A stretch of DNA of 64,000 bases, from positions 1-64,000 of the forward strand of contig NZ_SMMX01000015.1 of the NCBI RefSeq assembly GCF_004345005.1, written 5' to 3'. Positions 1-9,183 of the stretch are shown here, piece by piece. The DNA comes from Extibacter muris (lineage in GTDB: Bacteria; Bacillota; Clostridia; Lachnospirales; Lachnospiraceae). How positions within the stretch are numbered: the stretch's first letter is position 1; the number at the start of each line of letters is the position of its first letter. The position numbers and the translations under genes are program-made. Under the pieces are notes generated by a model. That model searched no databases. It saw nothing but the letters and a program-made list of their open reading frames with translations, and was not told the origin of the DNA.

Positions 1-186
1 AGCGTAACTCCTTATATCCCAGTTCTGGCTTGCATGATAGCAGGCCTTATTGTCGTGCTCTTTTTACCAGAAAATTTCTTTTTACTTTTTTTAATTATCT
101 ACTTGACTTTTAATAGTTGGTCTTTCAGCATTGTAAAAGATTTCCCCAAGGGCAAAGTCAATACATTCTTACAATTTAAACTATAA
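1..186 (+). CDS. C-terminal end of a membrane protein (partial)
   Basis: The reading frame is open from the first base to a TAA at 184-186, giving 61 residues of a protein whose start lies outside the window. The visible part is very hydrophobic, with one or two membrane segments (rich in Phe, Leu, Ile) and a short basic tail ending in FLQFKL. Base composition is AT-rich compared with the following genes. I do not recognise the family; a permease subunit or a small accessory membrane protein would both fit. It is followed by about 280 bp of AT-rich DNA in which I see no gene. Confidence 0.5.
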   Translation, partial: SVTPYIPVLACMIAGLIVVLFLPENFFLLFLIIYLTFNSWSFSIVKDFPKGKVNTFLQFKL

Positions 187-464
187 CCCTAAAATTTACG
201 GTATTTTTTAGTGCATACTGTACAAATAACTCATATTATTTTTACTTATTCTTTCCAAAAAGGGAAATACATACTCTCTGTCTATTTTAATCTCTTATTG
301 ACCGTAAGTCCTTATATAGTTACATTTTGTCTCCTAACAGTCAAACTGTGCACGATTAATATTTTCCAATTATCTGTAACATTTTGTATTCTCGTGCGTG
401 TAATGGCATATCAAGTATACTTGTATTACATGATGTCAGGCACCACAGGGAAGGGGGAAGATAG

Positions 465-947
465 TTGGACATAGATTTTGAAGAAATATATAGCCGGTAC
501 TTTAAAGACGTATATCTCTTTGTACTGACGCTGAGCAAAAGCCCCGCGCTTGCGGAAGATATAACACAAGATTCATTCTTTAGAGCCTTAAAAGAGATCC
601 GGCACTTCCAGGGCAGCTGTACTATGAAATCCTGGCTCTGCCAGATAGCAAAAAATCTATATATCTCACACTTGCGCAGACAGAAATACACGGTTGACAG
701 AGAAATGTTTGTACTGCCCTCTTCCGTGGACATCGAACAGACATTTCTGAAGAAGGAGACGACACGTTCCATATACAGGGCGCTGCATACCCTAGATGAA
801 CCATACAAGGAAGTCTTTCTGCTGCGGACGCTTGGCGAGCTCACATACCGGGAAATCGGAGATATCTTCTGCCACAGCGAAACATGGGCCAGGGTCACTT
901 ATCACACGGCCAGGCTTAAGATACGGGAACTATTGGCGGACGAATAG
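465..947 (+). CDS. ECF-type RNA polymerase sigma factor
   Basis: A 160-residue sigma-70 family protein of the extracytoplasmic-function class. The N-terminal half carries region 2 (EDITQDSFFRAL, with the downstream MKSWLCQIAKNL core-binding and -10 recognition helix). The C-terminal half carries region 4 with a helix-turn-helix (LTYREIGDIFCHSETWARVTYHTARLKIRE). The start is a TTG at 465, chosen because a purine-rich AAGGGGGAA ribosome site sits at the right distance and the product begins directly with the region 2 helix. The next gene, 17 bp downstream, encodes a zinc-finger anti-sigma factor, so the two form a sigma/anti-sigma module that reads an envelope signal. The stimulus and regulon cannot be told from the sequence. 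Confidence 0.9.
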   Translation: MDIDFEEIYSRYFKDVYLFVLTLSKSPALAEDITQDSFFRALKEIRHFQGSCTMKSWLCQIAKNLYISHLRRQKYTVDREMFVLPSSVDIEQTFLKKETTRSIYRALHTLDEPYKEVFLLRTLGELTYREIGDIFCHSETWARVTYHTARLKIRELLADE

Positions 948-964
948 AAGGGAGGAATCATTAT

Positions 965-1783
965 ATGAGCAGATTACATTGTGATCTGATAAAAGATCTG
1001 CTGCCATTATATACCGATGGCGTCTGCAGCGAGCAGACGAAGGTATCTGTCGAAGAACATCTTCGTACATGCGAAAGCTGCCGTGAAATGTACGAGGCCA
1101 TGCAGGAGAACCTGCCGGAAAAGCCCGAGATCGCACTAGACCCGGAACTGAAGGATGATATTGCGTTTATCCGCAATGTGAAACGGCGCTTCACCCGCCG
1201 TCAGCTCATCATCATCTTCATACTGGTACCGATATTTGCCCTATTGCTCATACCGGCACCGTATATCAATGCTGAACTCTCGGCCATACATGCCGAAGAT
1301 ATCAAGGTCACGGAACTGTATGAACTGTCGAACGGGGATATCTTTTGTACGATAGAGAGCAATAAGGCCATATCAGCATTATCAGCGGGAAATCTTATGT
1401 CTGGCGACAAAGATGCAGAAGGCAGGGAGTATTGCGACGGTGTGATAGCGGCTGGTTCTCCTTCTGCCCTGACAACAATGCTTGACAGCAGCAAGAAACG
1501 TTTTCCTGTGTTAATCCGTTCCCAGAGCTTTCTATTTACTACGGCTAAAAAAGTGGAATATGGTGGCGTGACAGTAGGAGGAAAAGACGTTGACAGCCAC
1601 TGCCGCACTATCAGATACGAAGGGCCGTTCAACGAAGAGCTTGTCATCTGGAAGGAAGGACAGGCGCTTGAACCGGCGCCGGAGCGTATAGAAAAGATGC
1701 TTAAGGAGAGCAGCGTTCCCGATTATTTCCCCTCCGTTTCCACAGAACAGCTGAAAATCGGGGATGTGCTGGTTATCTATTAA
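965..1783 (+). CDS. Zinc-finger (ZAS) anti-sigma factor, membrane anchored
   Basis: A 272-residue protein with an N-terminal ZAS-type zinc-binding domain (His and Cys at the start, then HLRTCESC near residues 36-43). A single strongly hydrophobic helix follows (about residues 79-98, LIIIFILVPIFALLLI). The remaining about 170 residues form an extracytoplasmic domain of no recognised family. This is the standard arrangement for a factor that holds an ECF sigma at the membrane until a signal releases it. It follows the sigma gene by 17 bp with a GGAGGAATC ribosome site, so they are co-transcribed. Its stop codon abuts repeat copy 1. Confidence 0.85.
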   Translation: MSRLHCDLIKDLLPLYTDGVCSEQTKVSVEEHLRTCESCREMYEAMQENLPEKPEIALDPELKDDIAFIRNVKRRFTRRQLIIIFILVPIFALLLIPAPYINAELSAIHAEDIKVTELYELSNGDIFCTIESNKAISALSAGNLMSGDKDAEGREYCDGVIAAGSPSALTTMLDSSKKRFPVLIRSQSFLFTTAKKVEYGGVTVGGKDVDSHCRTIRYEGPFNEELVIWKEGQALEPAPERIEKMLKESSVPDYFPSVSTEQLKIGDVLVIY

Positions 1784-1791
1784 AGGGGGGG

Positions 1792-2004
1792 TTTAGTAAA
1801 ACAGACCGCGGACAGGGAGCCGGGTGGCATCTGCTCCGATGCGTACGAGACTCCGACTATTTCACGTATCCCTAACCCTGCGGAATGCGCGCCGATAGCG
1901 GCTTACATCCCGCAGGATAAAGGCTACGGAAAGGATTCTCCGCCTCTCCCGCTTACACCTGCGCATCTCCCACCCGGCTCCCCGCCCGCTATCTACTTCA
2001 CTTA
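1792..2004 (-). repeat. Structured 210-bp repeat, copy 1 (type 1 stems)
   Basis: Read on the minus strand, the element starts AGTGAAGTAGATAGC and ends GGTCTGTTTTACTAAA, with imperfect terminal inverted repeats. An outer helix pairs GGGAGCCGGGTGG with CCACCCGGCTCCC. An inner helix pairs CCTGCGGGATG with CATTCCGCAGG. A GCCG-CTAT-CGGC hairpin caps it. The conserved single-strand blocks are AGATGCG, TAAGCGG and CGCATCGGAGCAGATGCC. It begins 9 bp after the anti-sigma stop codon. No reading frame in it is convincing. Confidence 0.8.
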
Positions 2005-2324
2005 ACAAGGGCGAGGGCGGCTGTGGGACGTTACTGGCCAGCATAAAGCTGCTGGCTGCGTGAGCTGGCTGATAAAATATCGCAAACTTCATATATGAAC
2101 AGTATGCATATGGTCGTTGTTGAACGTTTGCAGCGAGGCGTGCACGCCGTTGCTGCAAGAAGAGCCGGAATCAGGCAGGGGATGTCATCTCATAAACATC
2201 CCCGTACCGGATTCCGGCTCTTCTTCATTACGATTACTTCTCACTTAGCGCTATATTGATAGATTGACACAACCAAAGCACTTCCATCAGCCAATAGTGT
2301 TGCACAGCCGCTCCCGCCCGTGCC

Positions 2325-2536
2325 AGTAAAGTAGATAGCCGATGGGGAGGTATGGGACAGATGCGAAGGTCTAAGCGGAAGGGACGTAAGAATCCTCACC
2401 AGATTCCTTGGCTTGTGGGATGAGAGCCGCTATCGGCGAACATTCCACAGGCTTAGGAATCTGTGTGATAGTCGCAGTTCCCGGACGCATCGGAGCAGAT
2501 GCCCCATGCCTCCCCAGCGGCGTCCACTTCACTAAC
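2325..2536 (+). repeat. Structured 210-bp repeat, copy 2 (type 2 stems)
   Basis: Same architecture as copy 1 but with different helix sequences. The outer helix pairs GGGGAGGTATGGG with CCCATGCCTCCCC. The inner helix pairs CTTGTGGGATG with CATTCCACAGG, extended by CAGATTCCT with AGGAATCTG. The conserved blocks AGATGCG, TAAGCGG, GCCGCTATCGGC and CGCATCGGAGCAGATGCC are unchanged. It starts AGTAAAGTAGATAGCC and ends GTCCACTTCACTAA. It ends 4 bp before the stop codon of the minus-strand gene at 2540. Confidence 0.8.
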
Positions 2537-2539
2537 CCC

Positions 2540-3070
2540 CTATTTCTTACGCTTCTCTGACAGCAGTCCCATGAGTTCGTTCTCATTGTCAAATATTCTT
2601 GAGATACGGAATCTCTTCTGGATATTATAAGTCTCTCCGGAGAATACATCCTCGAACAACGCCTTCGGGTCTGCCACTTCTTTCATCCCTTCCCGCTCGA
2701 CGCCTTCCGTCCTTACCTCTACCGTTCCGCTGAACAAGATGGAGCTGCCTTTTACCGTTGAGTATTCAACTTCTTTTACACGGTAGAAGATGAATTCATT
2801 CCCGGCTCTTGAACTATAGGTCGGATAATAGATATATACTTCTCCGTCCACAAGGAAGATACGATACGTTGAATTGATATAGATATCATAAAATATCGAC
2901 AGCATGACGATGAATATCGCAAATACGCATATTGTGAATATCGGAATGCTGTAAAAGAAATAATTTGATACTATGCCTGCTATAAGTATGGCTACGACGC
3001 TTACACTAAGAACTGTCATTAAAAACCCTCTGCGGACATCCATAAGAGTTCTTGTCTGTTTTAATTCCAT
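2540..3070 (-). CDS. Small membrane protein with PH-like C-terminal region, function unknown
   Basis: About 176 residues. Two adjacent hydrophobic segments lie near the N-terminus (about residues 18-60), followed by a soluble region rich in beta-strand-like sequence (FLVDGEVYIYYPTYSS...FIFYRVKEVEYSTVKGSSILFSGTVEV). That layout resembles PH-like or YcxB-type membrane-attached domains, but I cannot assign a family. The start at 3070 is preferred because a perfect GGAGGG lies 7 bp upstream; an upstream GTG at 3103 has no comparable site. Its stop codon abuts repeat copy 2. Confidence 0.6.
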   Translation of the reverse strand: MELKQTRTLMDVRRGFLMTVLSVSVVAILIAGIVSNYFFYSIPIFTICVFAIFIVMLSIFYDIYINSTYRIFLVDGEVYIYYPTYSSRAGNEFIFYRVKEVEYSTVKGSSILFSGTVEVRTEGVEREGMKEVADPKALFEDVFSGETYNIQKRFRISRIFDNENELMGLLSEKRKK

Positions 3071-3190
3071 AACTGGCCCTCCATTTCCCTTCTTGCCTTT
3101 CACACCTATAACTATTATACATATTGAACATCAGCAGTTCAATAAGTTTACACTTCTTATTCTTCCACAATCATGGAACAGCCCGGCCTT

Positions 3191-4618
3191 CTACCATCTG
3201 CTCTTACTTTCCCTGCTGTTCTCCACCGCACAGGATATGGCCTCATTGAATGTGGGATGTGCACGCATGGCGTACATGAGCTGTGTGGACGTAAGCCCGT
3301 TGGCAATCGCCGTGGCAAGTTCTCCTATCATATCCGTCGCGCGCGGGCACATCACCTGCGCCCCGAGCAGCACATCACTGTCTGCCGCAAACAGCACTTT
3401 GATAAATCCCTTCTCTTCTTTCGAGATGATTGCCTGGCCGTTCACGCTCATCGTATATCGTCCGCACCGCACCGGCACGCCTTTTTTTCTGGCCTCTTCT
3501 TCCGTTATTCCGACCGACGCGATTTCAGGATCCGTGTACAGGCAGCTTGGTACGATGGAAATCGGCGTAAACAGGCAGCTTGGCACCATCTCGATTATAA
3601 CCGAAGGCTGTACGCCATTCATCCGCTCTACGACATATGTCGCCTGGGCGGAAGCCACATGGGCAAGCTGTATGCCTCCGGTTACATCTCCCACCGCATA
3701 GACATCCGGCATGCTCGTCATGTAAAAGTCGTCTACCACTATCTTTCCATTGTCAATCTTCACTGACACATCCGGATCGAACAGGCCTTCCGTATTGGCG
3801 CTTCTTCCGACGGATACGAGAAGCGCATTGACCTCTATCTCCTGGTTGCTTCCCTCGCACACGAACTGGCAGCTGATGTTGTCACCATGCTTCTCCACCC
3901 TTTCCAGTATGCTTTCCTTATAGATACGTATCCCCCTGTGCGCCAGTATCTCCTCAAGTACATCTGAAAACTCCCGGTCCATATTCGGCAGGAGCCGGTC
4001 TGACACTTCCACTATAGTGACTTCCGTGCCTAGCGCGTTGAACACCGTAGCAAGCTCCAATCCGATTACGCCGCCTCCAAGTATAAGAAGCTTTGCGTAC
4101 TGGCTCTCATTTGCCGTCAGCAGTTCCTCGCTCGTCATGACGCCCGGCAGGTCGATGCCCGGCAGATCCACCATGTTCGCCTTTGCGCCTGTGGCTATCA
4201 GAATATACTTTCCTTTATAGTATGCAGTATCATTTCCATCTGATACAACGCGCACCCTGCGGTCACTCTGGATGACAGCCTTCCCTTTGATAAACCGGAT
4301 CCCGGCCTGGGCAAATTCCCGTTCCAGTTCCGCCCTCATCTCCGCCGCAGACAGATCTTTGTATTCATATATCTTACGGAGATCAAACACTACCTCTCCG
4401 GCAGACAGGCCGAACTGCTCACATTCCCGCATCTCACGGAACAGGGACGCGGCATGTATGAGTGCCTTGGTCGGGATACATCCCCGGTTGATACACGTAC
4501 CTCCCAGTTCATCCTTATCAACCACGGCCACGGACATTCCCAGCTTTGCTGCTTTTTTTGCAGCCACATACCCGCCAGGGCCTGCACCGATTATCAATAA
4601 ATCATAATATTGTTCCAT
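3191..4618 (-). CDS. lpdA: Dihydrolipoyl dehydrogenase (E3)
   Basis: A 475-residue FAD-dependent disulfide oxidoreductase that reoxidises dihydrolipoyl groups of 2-oxoacid dehydrogenase or glycine cleavage complexes with NAD+. Visible features are the FAD-binding GAGPGGYVAA, the redox-active pair in GGTCINRGC (Cys42 and Cys47), the NAD-binding LGGGVIGLE, the AVGDVTGG FAD motif, and the C-terminal HPTFNE with the catalytic His-Glu. It stands alone, next to ung rather than to E1/E2 or gcv genes, so its partner complex is unknown. Odd point: at the start of the dimerisation domain an 11-residue unit is duplicated in tandem (VPSCLFTPISI then VPSCLYTDPEI). Confidence 0.92.
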   Translation of the reverse strand: MEQYYDLLIIGAGPGGYVAAKKAAKLGMSVAVVDKDELGGTCINRGCIPTKALIHAASLFREMRECEQFGLSAGEVVFDLRKIYEYKDLSAAEMRAELEREFAQAGIRFIKGKAVIQSDRRVRVVSDGNDTAYYKGKYILIATGAKANMVDLPGIDLPGVMTSEELLTANESQYAKLLILGGGVIGLELATVFNALGTEVTIVEVSDRLLPNMDREFSDVLEEILAHRGIRIYKESILERVEKHGDNISCQFVCEGSNQEIEVNALLVSVGRSANTEGLFDPDVSVKIDNGKIVVDDFYMTSMPDVYAVGDVTGGIQLAHVASAQATYVVERMNGVQPSVIIEMVPSCLFTPISIVPSCLYTDPEIASVGITEEEARKKGVPVRCGRYTMSVNGQAIISKEEKGFIKVLFAADSDVLLGAQVMCPRATDMIGELATAIANGLTSTQLMYAMRAHPTFNEAISCAVENSRESKSRW

Positions 4619-4641
4619 ATGTATCCCCCTCCTGTTATGGC

Positions 4642-5310
4642 CTATTCAATCTGCCAGTCTATCGGCTCCAGCCCATTCTCCTTCAGAAATTCATTCGTCC
4701 TGCTAAATGGCCTGCTGCCGAAGAATCCTCTGTATGCGGACAAAGGGCTCGGATGCGGCGCCTGCAGGATGAGATGCTTCGGGTTATGCAGCATCGCCTT
4801 CTTCCTCTGCGCCGGAGACCCCCACAGGATAAATACAATCGGACGGTCCTGGGCGTCCAGTGCCGTAATCGCGGCATCTGTAAACTGTTCCCATCCGATG
4901 TCCCTGTGAGAATTGGCCTGATGCGCCCGTACGGTCAGCACGGTGTTCAGAAGCAGCACGCCCTGTCCGGCCCATTTCGTAAGACATCCGTGGTTTGGAA
5001 TCGTACAGCCGAGATCATCGTGAAGCTCCTGATATATGTTCACAAGCGACGGTGGAACTTCCACCCCTTTCTTTACCGAAAAGCACAGGCCGTGGGCCTG
5101 CCCGTTATTGTGATATGGATCCTGCCCGAGTATGACGACCTTCACATCCTTCAGCGGTGTAAAGTGGAATGCATTGAATACATCATCCGCAGGCGGAAAT
5201 ATCAGCCTTGTCTTATATTCCTGATTCACCGTCTGGAACAGCTTCCTATAATAAGGCTTCTTAAACTCCCCCTGCAATGCTTCCAGCCAGTCATTATGAA
5301 TTGCTGCCAT
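4642..5310 (-). CDS. ung: Uracil-DNA glycosylase, family 1
   Basis: A 222-residue enzyme that removes uracil from DNA to start base excision repair. The water-activating GQDPYH motif, the downstream LLLNTVLTVR segment and the DNA-binding HPSPLSAYRGFFG motif are all present. The length is normal for the family. It lies 23 bp upstream of lpdA on the same strand, with a GAGG ribosome site before ATG 5310, so the two may share a transcript, although their functions are unrelated. Confidence 0.96.
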   Translation of the reverse strand: MAAIHNDWLEALQGEFKKPYYRKLFQTVNQEYKTRLIFPPADDVFNAFHFTPLKDVKVVILGQDPYHNNGQAHGLCFSVKKGVEVPPSLVNIYQELHDDLGCTIPNHGCLTKWAGQGVLLLNTVLTVRAHQANSHRDIGWEQFTDAAITALDAQDRPIVFILWGSPAQRKKAMLHNPKHLILQAPHPSPLSAYRGFFGSRPFSRTNEFLKENGLEPIDWQIE

Positions 5311-5379
5311 AATATGCTACCTCATTTCCTTATCATTTTATCATACTGTACGTTATTCTCAGCTTCCGGCACCGATGTG

Positions 5380-6141
5380 TCAGAGTCGTACCGAGAGACC
5401 TTTTTCCCTCAGATATTCTTTTACTTCCCTGATCTCCAGCTCTTTGTAATGGAAGAGGGAGGCTGCCAGCGCGGCATCTGCCCGTCCGTCCGTAAGCGCC
5501 GTATAGAAGTCCTCCAACGTCCCCGCACCGCCCGAGGCGATGACAGGTATGGATACTTCATCGGCAACAGCACGGGTAAGTTCCAGGTCATAGCCCCCTT
5601 TTGTCCCGTCACAGTCCATGCTCGTAAGCAGGATCTCTCCTGCCCCTAGCCTTTCTACCTGCGAGGCCCACTCAAGCGCATCCATCCCGACATCAACGCG
5701 TCCGCCGTTCTTATATATGTTCCAGCCGCCTCCGTCCGGCCTCTTCTTGGCATCTATGGCTACTACGACACACTGGCTTCCAAACTTGTCCGCGGCATCC
5801 GATATGAGACGCGGCGTATTGATGGCAGAAGAATTGATAGATATCTTATCCGCCCCTTCCCGCAGCAGCGCCTTGAAATCGTCCACCGTGCGGATGCCGC
5901 CGCCTACCGTAAACGGTATGAACACAGTCTCCGCTACTTTCCGTACCATATCGACGACCGTCTCCCGCGCGTCAGAGGAAGCCGTGATATCCAGGAATAC
6001 CAGTTCGTCCGCCCCTGCCGCGTCGTATGCCTTCCCTATCTCCACCGGGTCTCCGGCATCTTTTAAGTCTACAAAGTTCACGCCCTTGACGACCCTTCCG
6101 TTGTTTACATCCAGACATGGAATGATTCTCTTTGTATGCAT
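5380..6141 (-). CDS. hisF: Imidazole glycerol phosphate synthase, cyclase subunit
   Basis: About 253 residues. HisF uses ammonia delivered by HisH to convert PRFAR into imidazole glycerol phosphate and AICAR in histidine synthesis. The start [23 protein letters not shown] carries the catalytic Asp of the first beta-strand. [13 protein letters not shown] carries the second catalytic Asp. [12 protein letters not shown] is the phosphate-binding loop. ATG 6141 has a GGAGG 7 bp upstream; an upstream in-frame extension is not needed. It follows hisH by 13 bp. Only these two his genes are here, so the rest of the pathway lies elsewhere. Confidence 0.96.
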   Translation of the reverse strand: MHTKRIIPCLDVNNGRVVKGVNFVDLKDAGDPVEIGKAYDAAGADELVFLDITASSDARETVVDMVRKVAETVFIPFTVGGGIRTVDDFKALLREGADKISINSSAINTPRLISDAADKFGSQCVVVAIDAKKRPDGGGWNIYKNGGRVDVGMDALEWASQVERLGAGEILLTSMDCDGTKGGYDLELTRAVADEVSIPVIASGGAGTLEDFYTALTDGRADAALAASLFHYKELEIREVKEYLREKGLSVRL

Positions 6142-6154
6142 ATGTATCCTCCGT

Positions 6155-6772
6155 CTATAATTCCACAAAATTCTTTAATATGTAAAGGCCCGCATCGCTG
6201 CTTTTCTCCGGATGGAACTGGCAGGCAAATACATTTCCCTGCTCCACGGAGGCATGGATCCGCGTCCCGTACTCTGCCACTGCCGTTACGATCTGCTCAT
6301 CCGCTGCTTCCAGATAATACGAATGCACGAAATATACGTATGGCTCTTCCGCAAGCCCCGAAAACAGCCTGCCTCTCACGGGGAATGCCAGAGAGTTCCA
6401 TCCCATATGGGGAATCTTGAGCCCCTCCGCTTCAGGTATGCGCAGAATCTTCCCCTTCAGAATCCCAAGCCCCGGCACTCCGGGACTCTCGTCACTTTGT
6501 TCAAATAATAGTTGAAGGCCGAGGCAGATTCCGAGAAAAGGAGTACCGCTCTCTGCCACCTGCCGTATGACCGGCTCAAGCCCATACTGCCTTATCTTCC
6601 CCATCGCATCGCCGAAGGAGCCCACCCCGGGCAGTATCACCTTGTCCGCAGACAGAACCGTATCTTTATCCCTCGTTACGGCCGCCTCCTGGCCGAGAAG
6701 CGTCATGGCCTTCTCCACACTCTTTATATTTCCCGCATCATAGTCAATAATCGCAATCACAATAACGCCCAT
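6155..6772 (-). CDS. hisH: Imidazole glycerol phosphate synthase, glutaminase subunit
   Basis: About 205 residues, class I glutamine amidotransferase. It hydrolyses glutamine and channels ammonia to HisF. The nucleophile is in the [10 protein letters not shown] elbow, and the His-Glu of the triad is in [10 protein letters not shown]. The family usually begins [11 protein letters not shown], so a GTG at 6760 is an alternative start; the ATG at 6772 has an AAGGAAAGG directly before it. It is the upstream member of the hisHF pair. The residue AICAR from this reaction links histidine synthesis to the purine genes at 48-50 kb. Confidence 0.94.
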   Translation of the reverse strand: MGVIVIAIIDYDAGNIKSVEKAMTLLGQEAAVTRDKDTVLSADKVILPGVGSFGDAMGKIRQYGLEPVIRQVAESGTPFLGICLGLQLLFEQSDESPGVPGLGILKGKILRIPEAEGLKIPHMGWNSLAFPVRGRLFSGLAEEPYVYFVHSYYLEAADEQIVTAVAEYGTRIHASVEQGNVFACQFHPEKSSDAGLYILKNFVEL

Positions 6773-6799
6773 CCTTTCCTTATAGGATATAGTGTACCA

Positions 6800-8266
6800 T
6801 TATTTAACGTCCAGTTCAAACCAGAATTCCACACCGTTATCATAATTGTGCAGCCCATATTTCTGATGGAGTGACTCCATTATGGCTTTGACGATGGACA
6901 GGCCGATTCCATTTCCCCCGTATTCCCTCGTATGGGCTTTGTCTACCTTATAGAACTTGTCCCATATGTGGGCGATATCTTCCTGCGGTATCGGTGTCCC
7001 TGTATTGAAAACGCTGACTCTGGCTTTATCTCCGCTCACGGTTACCTTAACTTCCACAACCATATCGCCGTCCAGATGGTTATATGCATTGCTCACATAA
7101 TTGCGTACAACCTGCTCTGTCTTAATCTCATCCGCCCATACGTATACCGGTTCCTCCTGACAGAAATTGACCCGGGCTTCTTTCTGCTGCGCGATAATCT
7201 CCATGCTCTGGAGAACGCCCTGTATAAGCTCTCTGATATCAAAACGCTCGAACTGTATATCTTCATCTCCGAATTCCAGCTGGTTCAATGTCAGAAGATT
7301 GCGGACCATCTGGTTCATCTTGCCTGCCTCGTCCATAATGACGTCACAGTAGAATTCCCGGCTCTCCGGATCGTCACTGACCCCTTCCTTCAGCCCTTCG
7401 GCATATCCCTGGATAAGGGCAATCGGCGTCTTAAGCTCGTGGGATACATTGCCGAGAAAATCATTGCGCATCTGCTCCAGCTTCTCTTTCTGCTCTATAT
7501 CCTTCTGCAGGCTGTTATTGGCCCGTTTCAGTTCTGAGATGGTGCTTTCAAGCTTCTCCGACATCCTGTTGAAATTCGCTCCGAGCTCTCCGATCTCATT
7601 CTCTCCGCCGCTTTTGTACTTGGCGTCAAAGTCCAGGTCCGCCATCCTTTCAGACAGAAGGGCCAGCTCCTTGATAGGGTCTGTCAGCCGTTTTGAAAAG
7701 TACCAGACTAGGCAGATGCAGATGCATGTTACGATTCCTCCGATATAGAGGAGGAATCGGTTGGATACGGATACGCTCTCCTTGATACTTTCCAGAGGAC
7801 TCCTTAAAAACGTATTATACTTTCCGTCGACAGATCCCCACAGGACGATGTACTCCGTCTGAGTCCTCGGATCTTTGTACTGGGCAATCTGGTACTCCTC
7901 AGCACTCTCCAGCACCTTGCTCTCCTTCTGCGCCTGCCCCAGGAGATAGCCGGTCAGCTGGTCATTGAGCATGTCGATATCCGGAACATTATATATCCCT
8001 TCTTTTGTCTCTATATTCATAAGGAGAAAGGATAGATTCCCTTTTTCCGCCATGTGCCTGAGCTCCGTCTGGGCGTCTTCGCCTTTCCACGTACCACTGT
8101 GGACAGACTCTGCAAGCTTCTCATACATACTGATAAACTCGGCCTCTTTGTTGCTGATATAATACGGTTCCAGGAACCGTACATTGATAACTACGAGCGC
8201 GAGCAGCAGGCATATGGTGAGTCCGACAAACACCGCTATCATCTGCTTCTTGATTGAACGTTTCAT
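6800..8266 (-). CDS. Sensor histidine kinase with HAMP domain
   Basis: A 488-residue membrane kinase. One transmembrane helix lies near residues 9-28 and a second near residues 170-190 (LLYIGGIVTCICICLVWYF), enclosing an extracytoplasmic sensor of about 140 residues. These are followed by HAMP, a coiled linker, a HisKA domain with the phospho-accepting His in NVSHELKTP, and an HATPase domain with N, G1 (VFNTGTPI) and G2 (GGNGIGLSIV) boxes. It starts one base after the stop codon of the upstream response regulator gene, so they form one operon. The signal is unknown; the domain order resembles envelope-stress or antibiotic-sensing kinases. Confidence 0.9.
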   Translation of the reverse strand: MKRSIKKQMIAVFVGLTICLLLALVVINVRFLEPYYISNKEAEFISMYEKLAESVHSGTWKGEDAQTELRHMAEKGNLSFLLMNIETKEGIYNVPDIDMLNDQLTGYLLGQAQKESKVLESAEEYQIAQYKDPRTQTEYIVLWGSVDGKYNTFLRSPLESIKESVSVSNRFLLYIGGIVTCICICLVWYFSKRLTDPIKELALLSERMADLDFDAKYKSGGENEIGELGANFNRMSEKLESTISELKRANNSLQKDIEQKEKLEQMRNDFLGNVSHELKTPIALIQGYAEGLKEGVSDDPESREFYCDVIMDEAGKMNQMVRNLLTLNQLEFGDEDIQFERFDIRELIQGVLQSMEIIAQQKEARVNFCQEEPVYVWADEIKTEQVVRNYVSNAYNHLDGDMVVEVKVTVSGDKARVSVFNTGTPIPQEDIAHIWDKFYKVDKAHTREYGGNGIGLSIVKAIMESLHQKYGLHNYDNGVEFWFELDVK

Positions 8267-8947
8267 CTATTCTTCTACCTCGAATTTATAGCCCATCCCC
8301 CAGATGGTCTTAATATAATTCCCTTTTTCTCCAAGCTTGTTCCTGAGCTTCTTGACATGGGTGTCTATCGTACGCGCATCACCAAAATAGTCATAATTCC
8401 ACACATTGTTCAGTATCTTTTCCCTAGACAGGGCGATTCCTTCGTTCTCCACAAAGTATACGAGGAGCTCAAATTCTTTGTAGCTTAAGTCTACCTGCTC
8501 TCCTCCCACTGTTACTTCATGAGCTGCTTTGTTGATCCGGATTCCTCCCGCATCCGTCACTTCTTCCAATCCAAGCACATGCGAGCGCCGGAGAATGGCC
8601 TCGACCCTTGCCACAAGTATCTTCGGGCTAAAAGGCTTAGATATATATTCATCTACCCCAAGTCCGAATCCCTGAAGTTCATCCCGCTCCTCAGACCTGG
8701 CTGTCAACATGATGATCGGCGTCTGCGAGGACTGGCGAATCTCCCTGCACACCTGCCAGCCGTCCATCTTCGGCATCATGACATCCAGAATGACAAGTGC
8801 GACGTCTTTGTGTTCATAGAATAGCTCCATCGCCTCCATGCCGTCCCCGGCTTCCAGTACCGTGTATCCTTCCCGCCCAAGAAAATCACGGACTAATTTG
8901 CGCATCCTGCTCTCATCGTCAACCACTAATATTTTAACCTTATCCAT
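8267..8947 (-). CDS. OmpR-family response regulator
   Basis: A 226-residue regulator with a receiver domain (acidic pair Asp10-Asp11, phospho-acceptor Asp55 in LVILDVMMP, conserved Lys in SKPFSPK) and a C-terminal winged helix (SYKEFELLVYF...RTIDTHVKKLRNKLG). It is the partner of the adjacent kinase. ATG 8947 has a GCGGAGG site. Upstream, a TGCTATGAT extended -10 at about 8993-8985 on the minus strand is a plausible promoter. Which genes it controls cannot be read from the sequence. Confidence 0.92.
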   Translation of the reverse strand: MDKVKILVVDDESRMRKLVRDFLGREGYTVLEAGDGMEAMELFYEHKDVALVILDVMMPKMDGWQVCREIRQSSQTPIIMLTARSEERDELQGFGLGVDEYISKPFSPKILVARVEAILRRSHVLGLEEVTDAGGIRINKAAHEVTVGGEQVDLSYKEFELLVYFVENEGIALSREKILNNVWNYDYFGDARTIDTHVKKLRNKLGEKGNYIKTIWGMGYKFEVEE

Positions 8948-9100
8948 GTAACATACCTCCGCAGCATATCATTTACTCACATTTTTCTAATCATAGCAGA
9001 CATTTATGATATTTTTGTGAATTAATCACGTTAATCATATCATAAAAGCATGTATAAGTGAAAGGACCGGTTATAATATCCGAAATCCCGTACAGATGCA

Positions 9101-9157
9101 GATATAGCCCGAACTGATGCGCGGCATCAATCTGCAGCGCCGGTTCAGGCTATATCA
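9101..9157 (-). terminator. Hairpin downstream of surE
   Basis: A long imperfect hairpin pairs ATATAGCCCGAACT (9102-9115) with GGTTCAGGCTATAT (9142-9155), with an inner GATGC/GCATC stem. It lies just after surE and before the divergent two-component promoter region. There is no long U run, so termination strength is uncertain; it may mark the end of the catabolic transcript. Confidence 0.4.
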
Positions 9158-9183
9158 TATGTTAATTATAGTCGTTATGTATC

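Larger units (their letters stand above)
1792..2536. repeat. IR-L: left arm of a long inverted repeat (copy 1, spacer, copy 2)
   Basis: This composite holds two structured elements pointing away from each other around a spacer of about 320 bp. The same composite appears in inverted orientation at 26702-27185, where about 230 bp around the copy 1 end and the adjoining spacer is missing. Shared spacer sequence includes CTTAGCGCTATATTG and the GAAGAGCCGG motif. The spacer also contains a hairpin at about 2157-2224 (AAGAGCCGGAATC against GATTCCGGCTCTT). I see no gene in 1784-2539. Confidence 0.75.

Noticed and set aside
187-464. Possible small gene in the AT-rich region before the ECF sigma gene
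   Set aside because: The 87-codon frame at 211-474 lacks a ribosome site, overlaps the sigma start and has no recognisable pattern.
1862-2158. 98-codon minus-strand frame inside IR-L
   Set aside because: It runs through repeat copy 1 and the spacer, has no ribosome site and an Arg-rich, low-information translation; the DNA is better explained by the structured repeat.
4546-5649. 367-codon plus-strand open frame
   Set aside because: It is the antisense strand of ung and hisF; both sense genes are certain.
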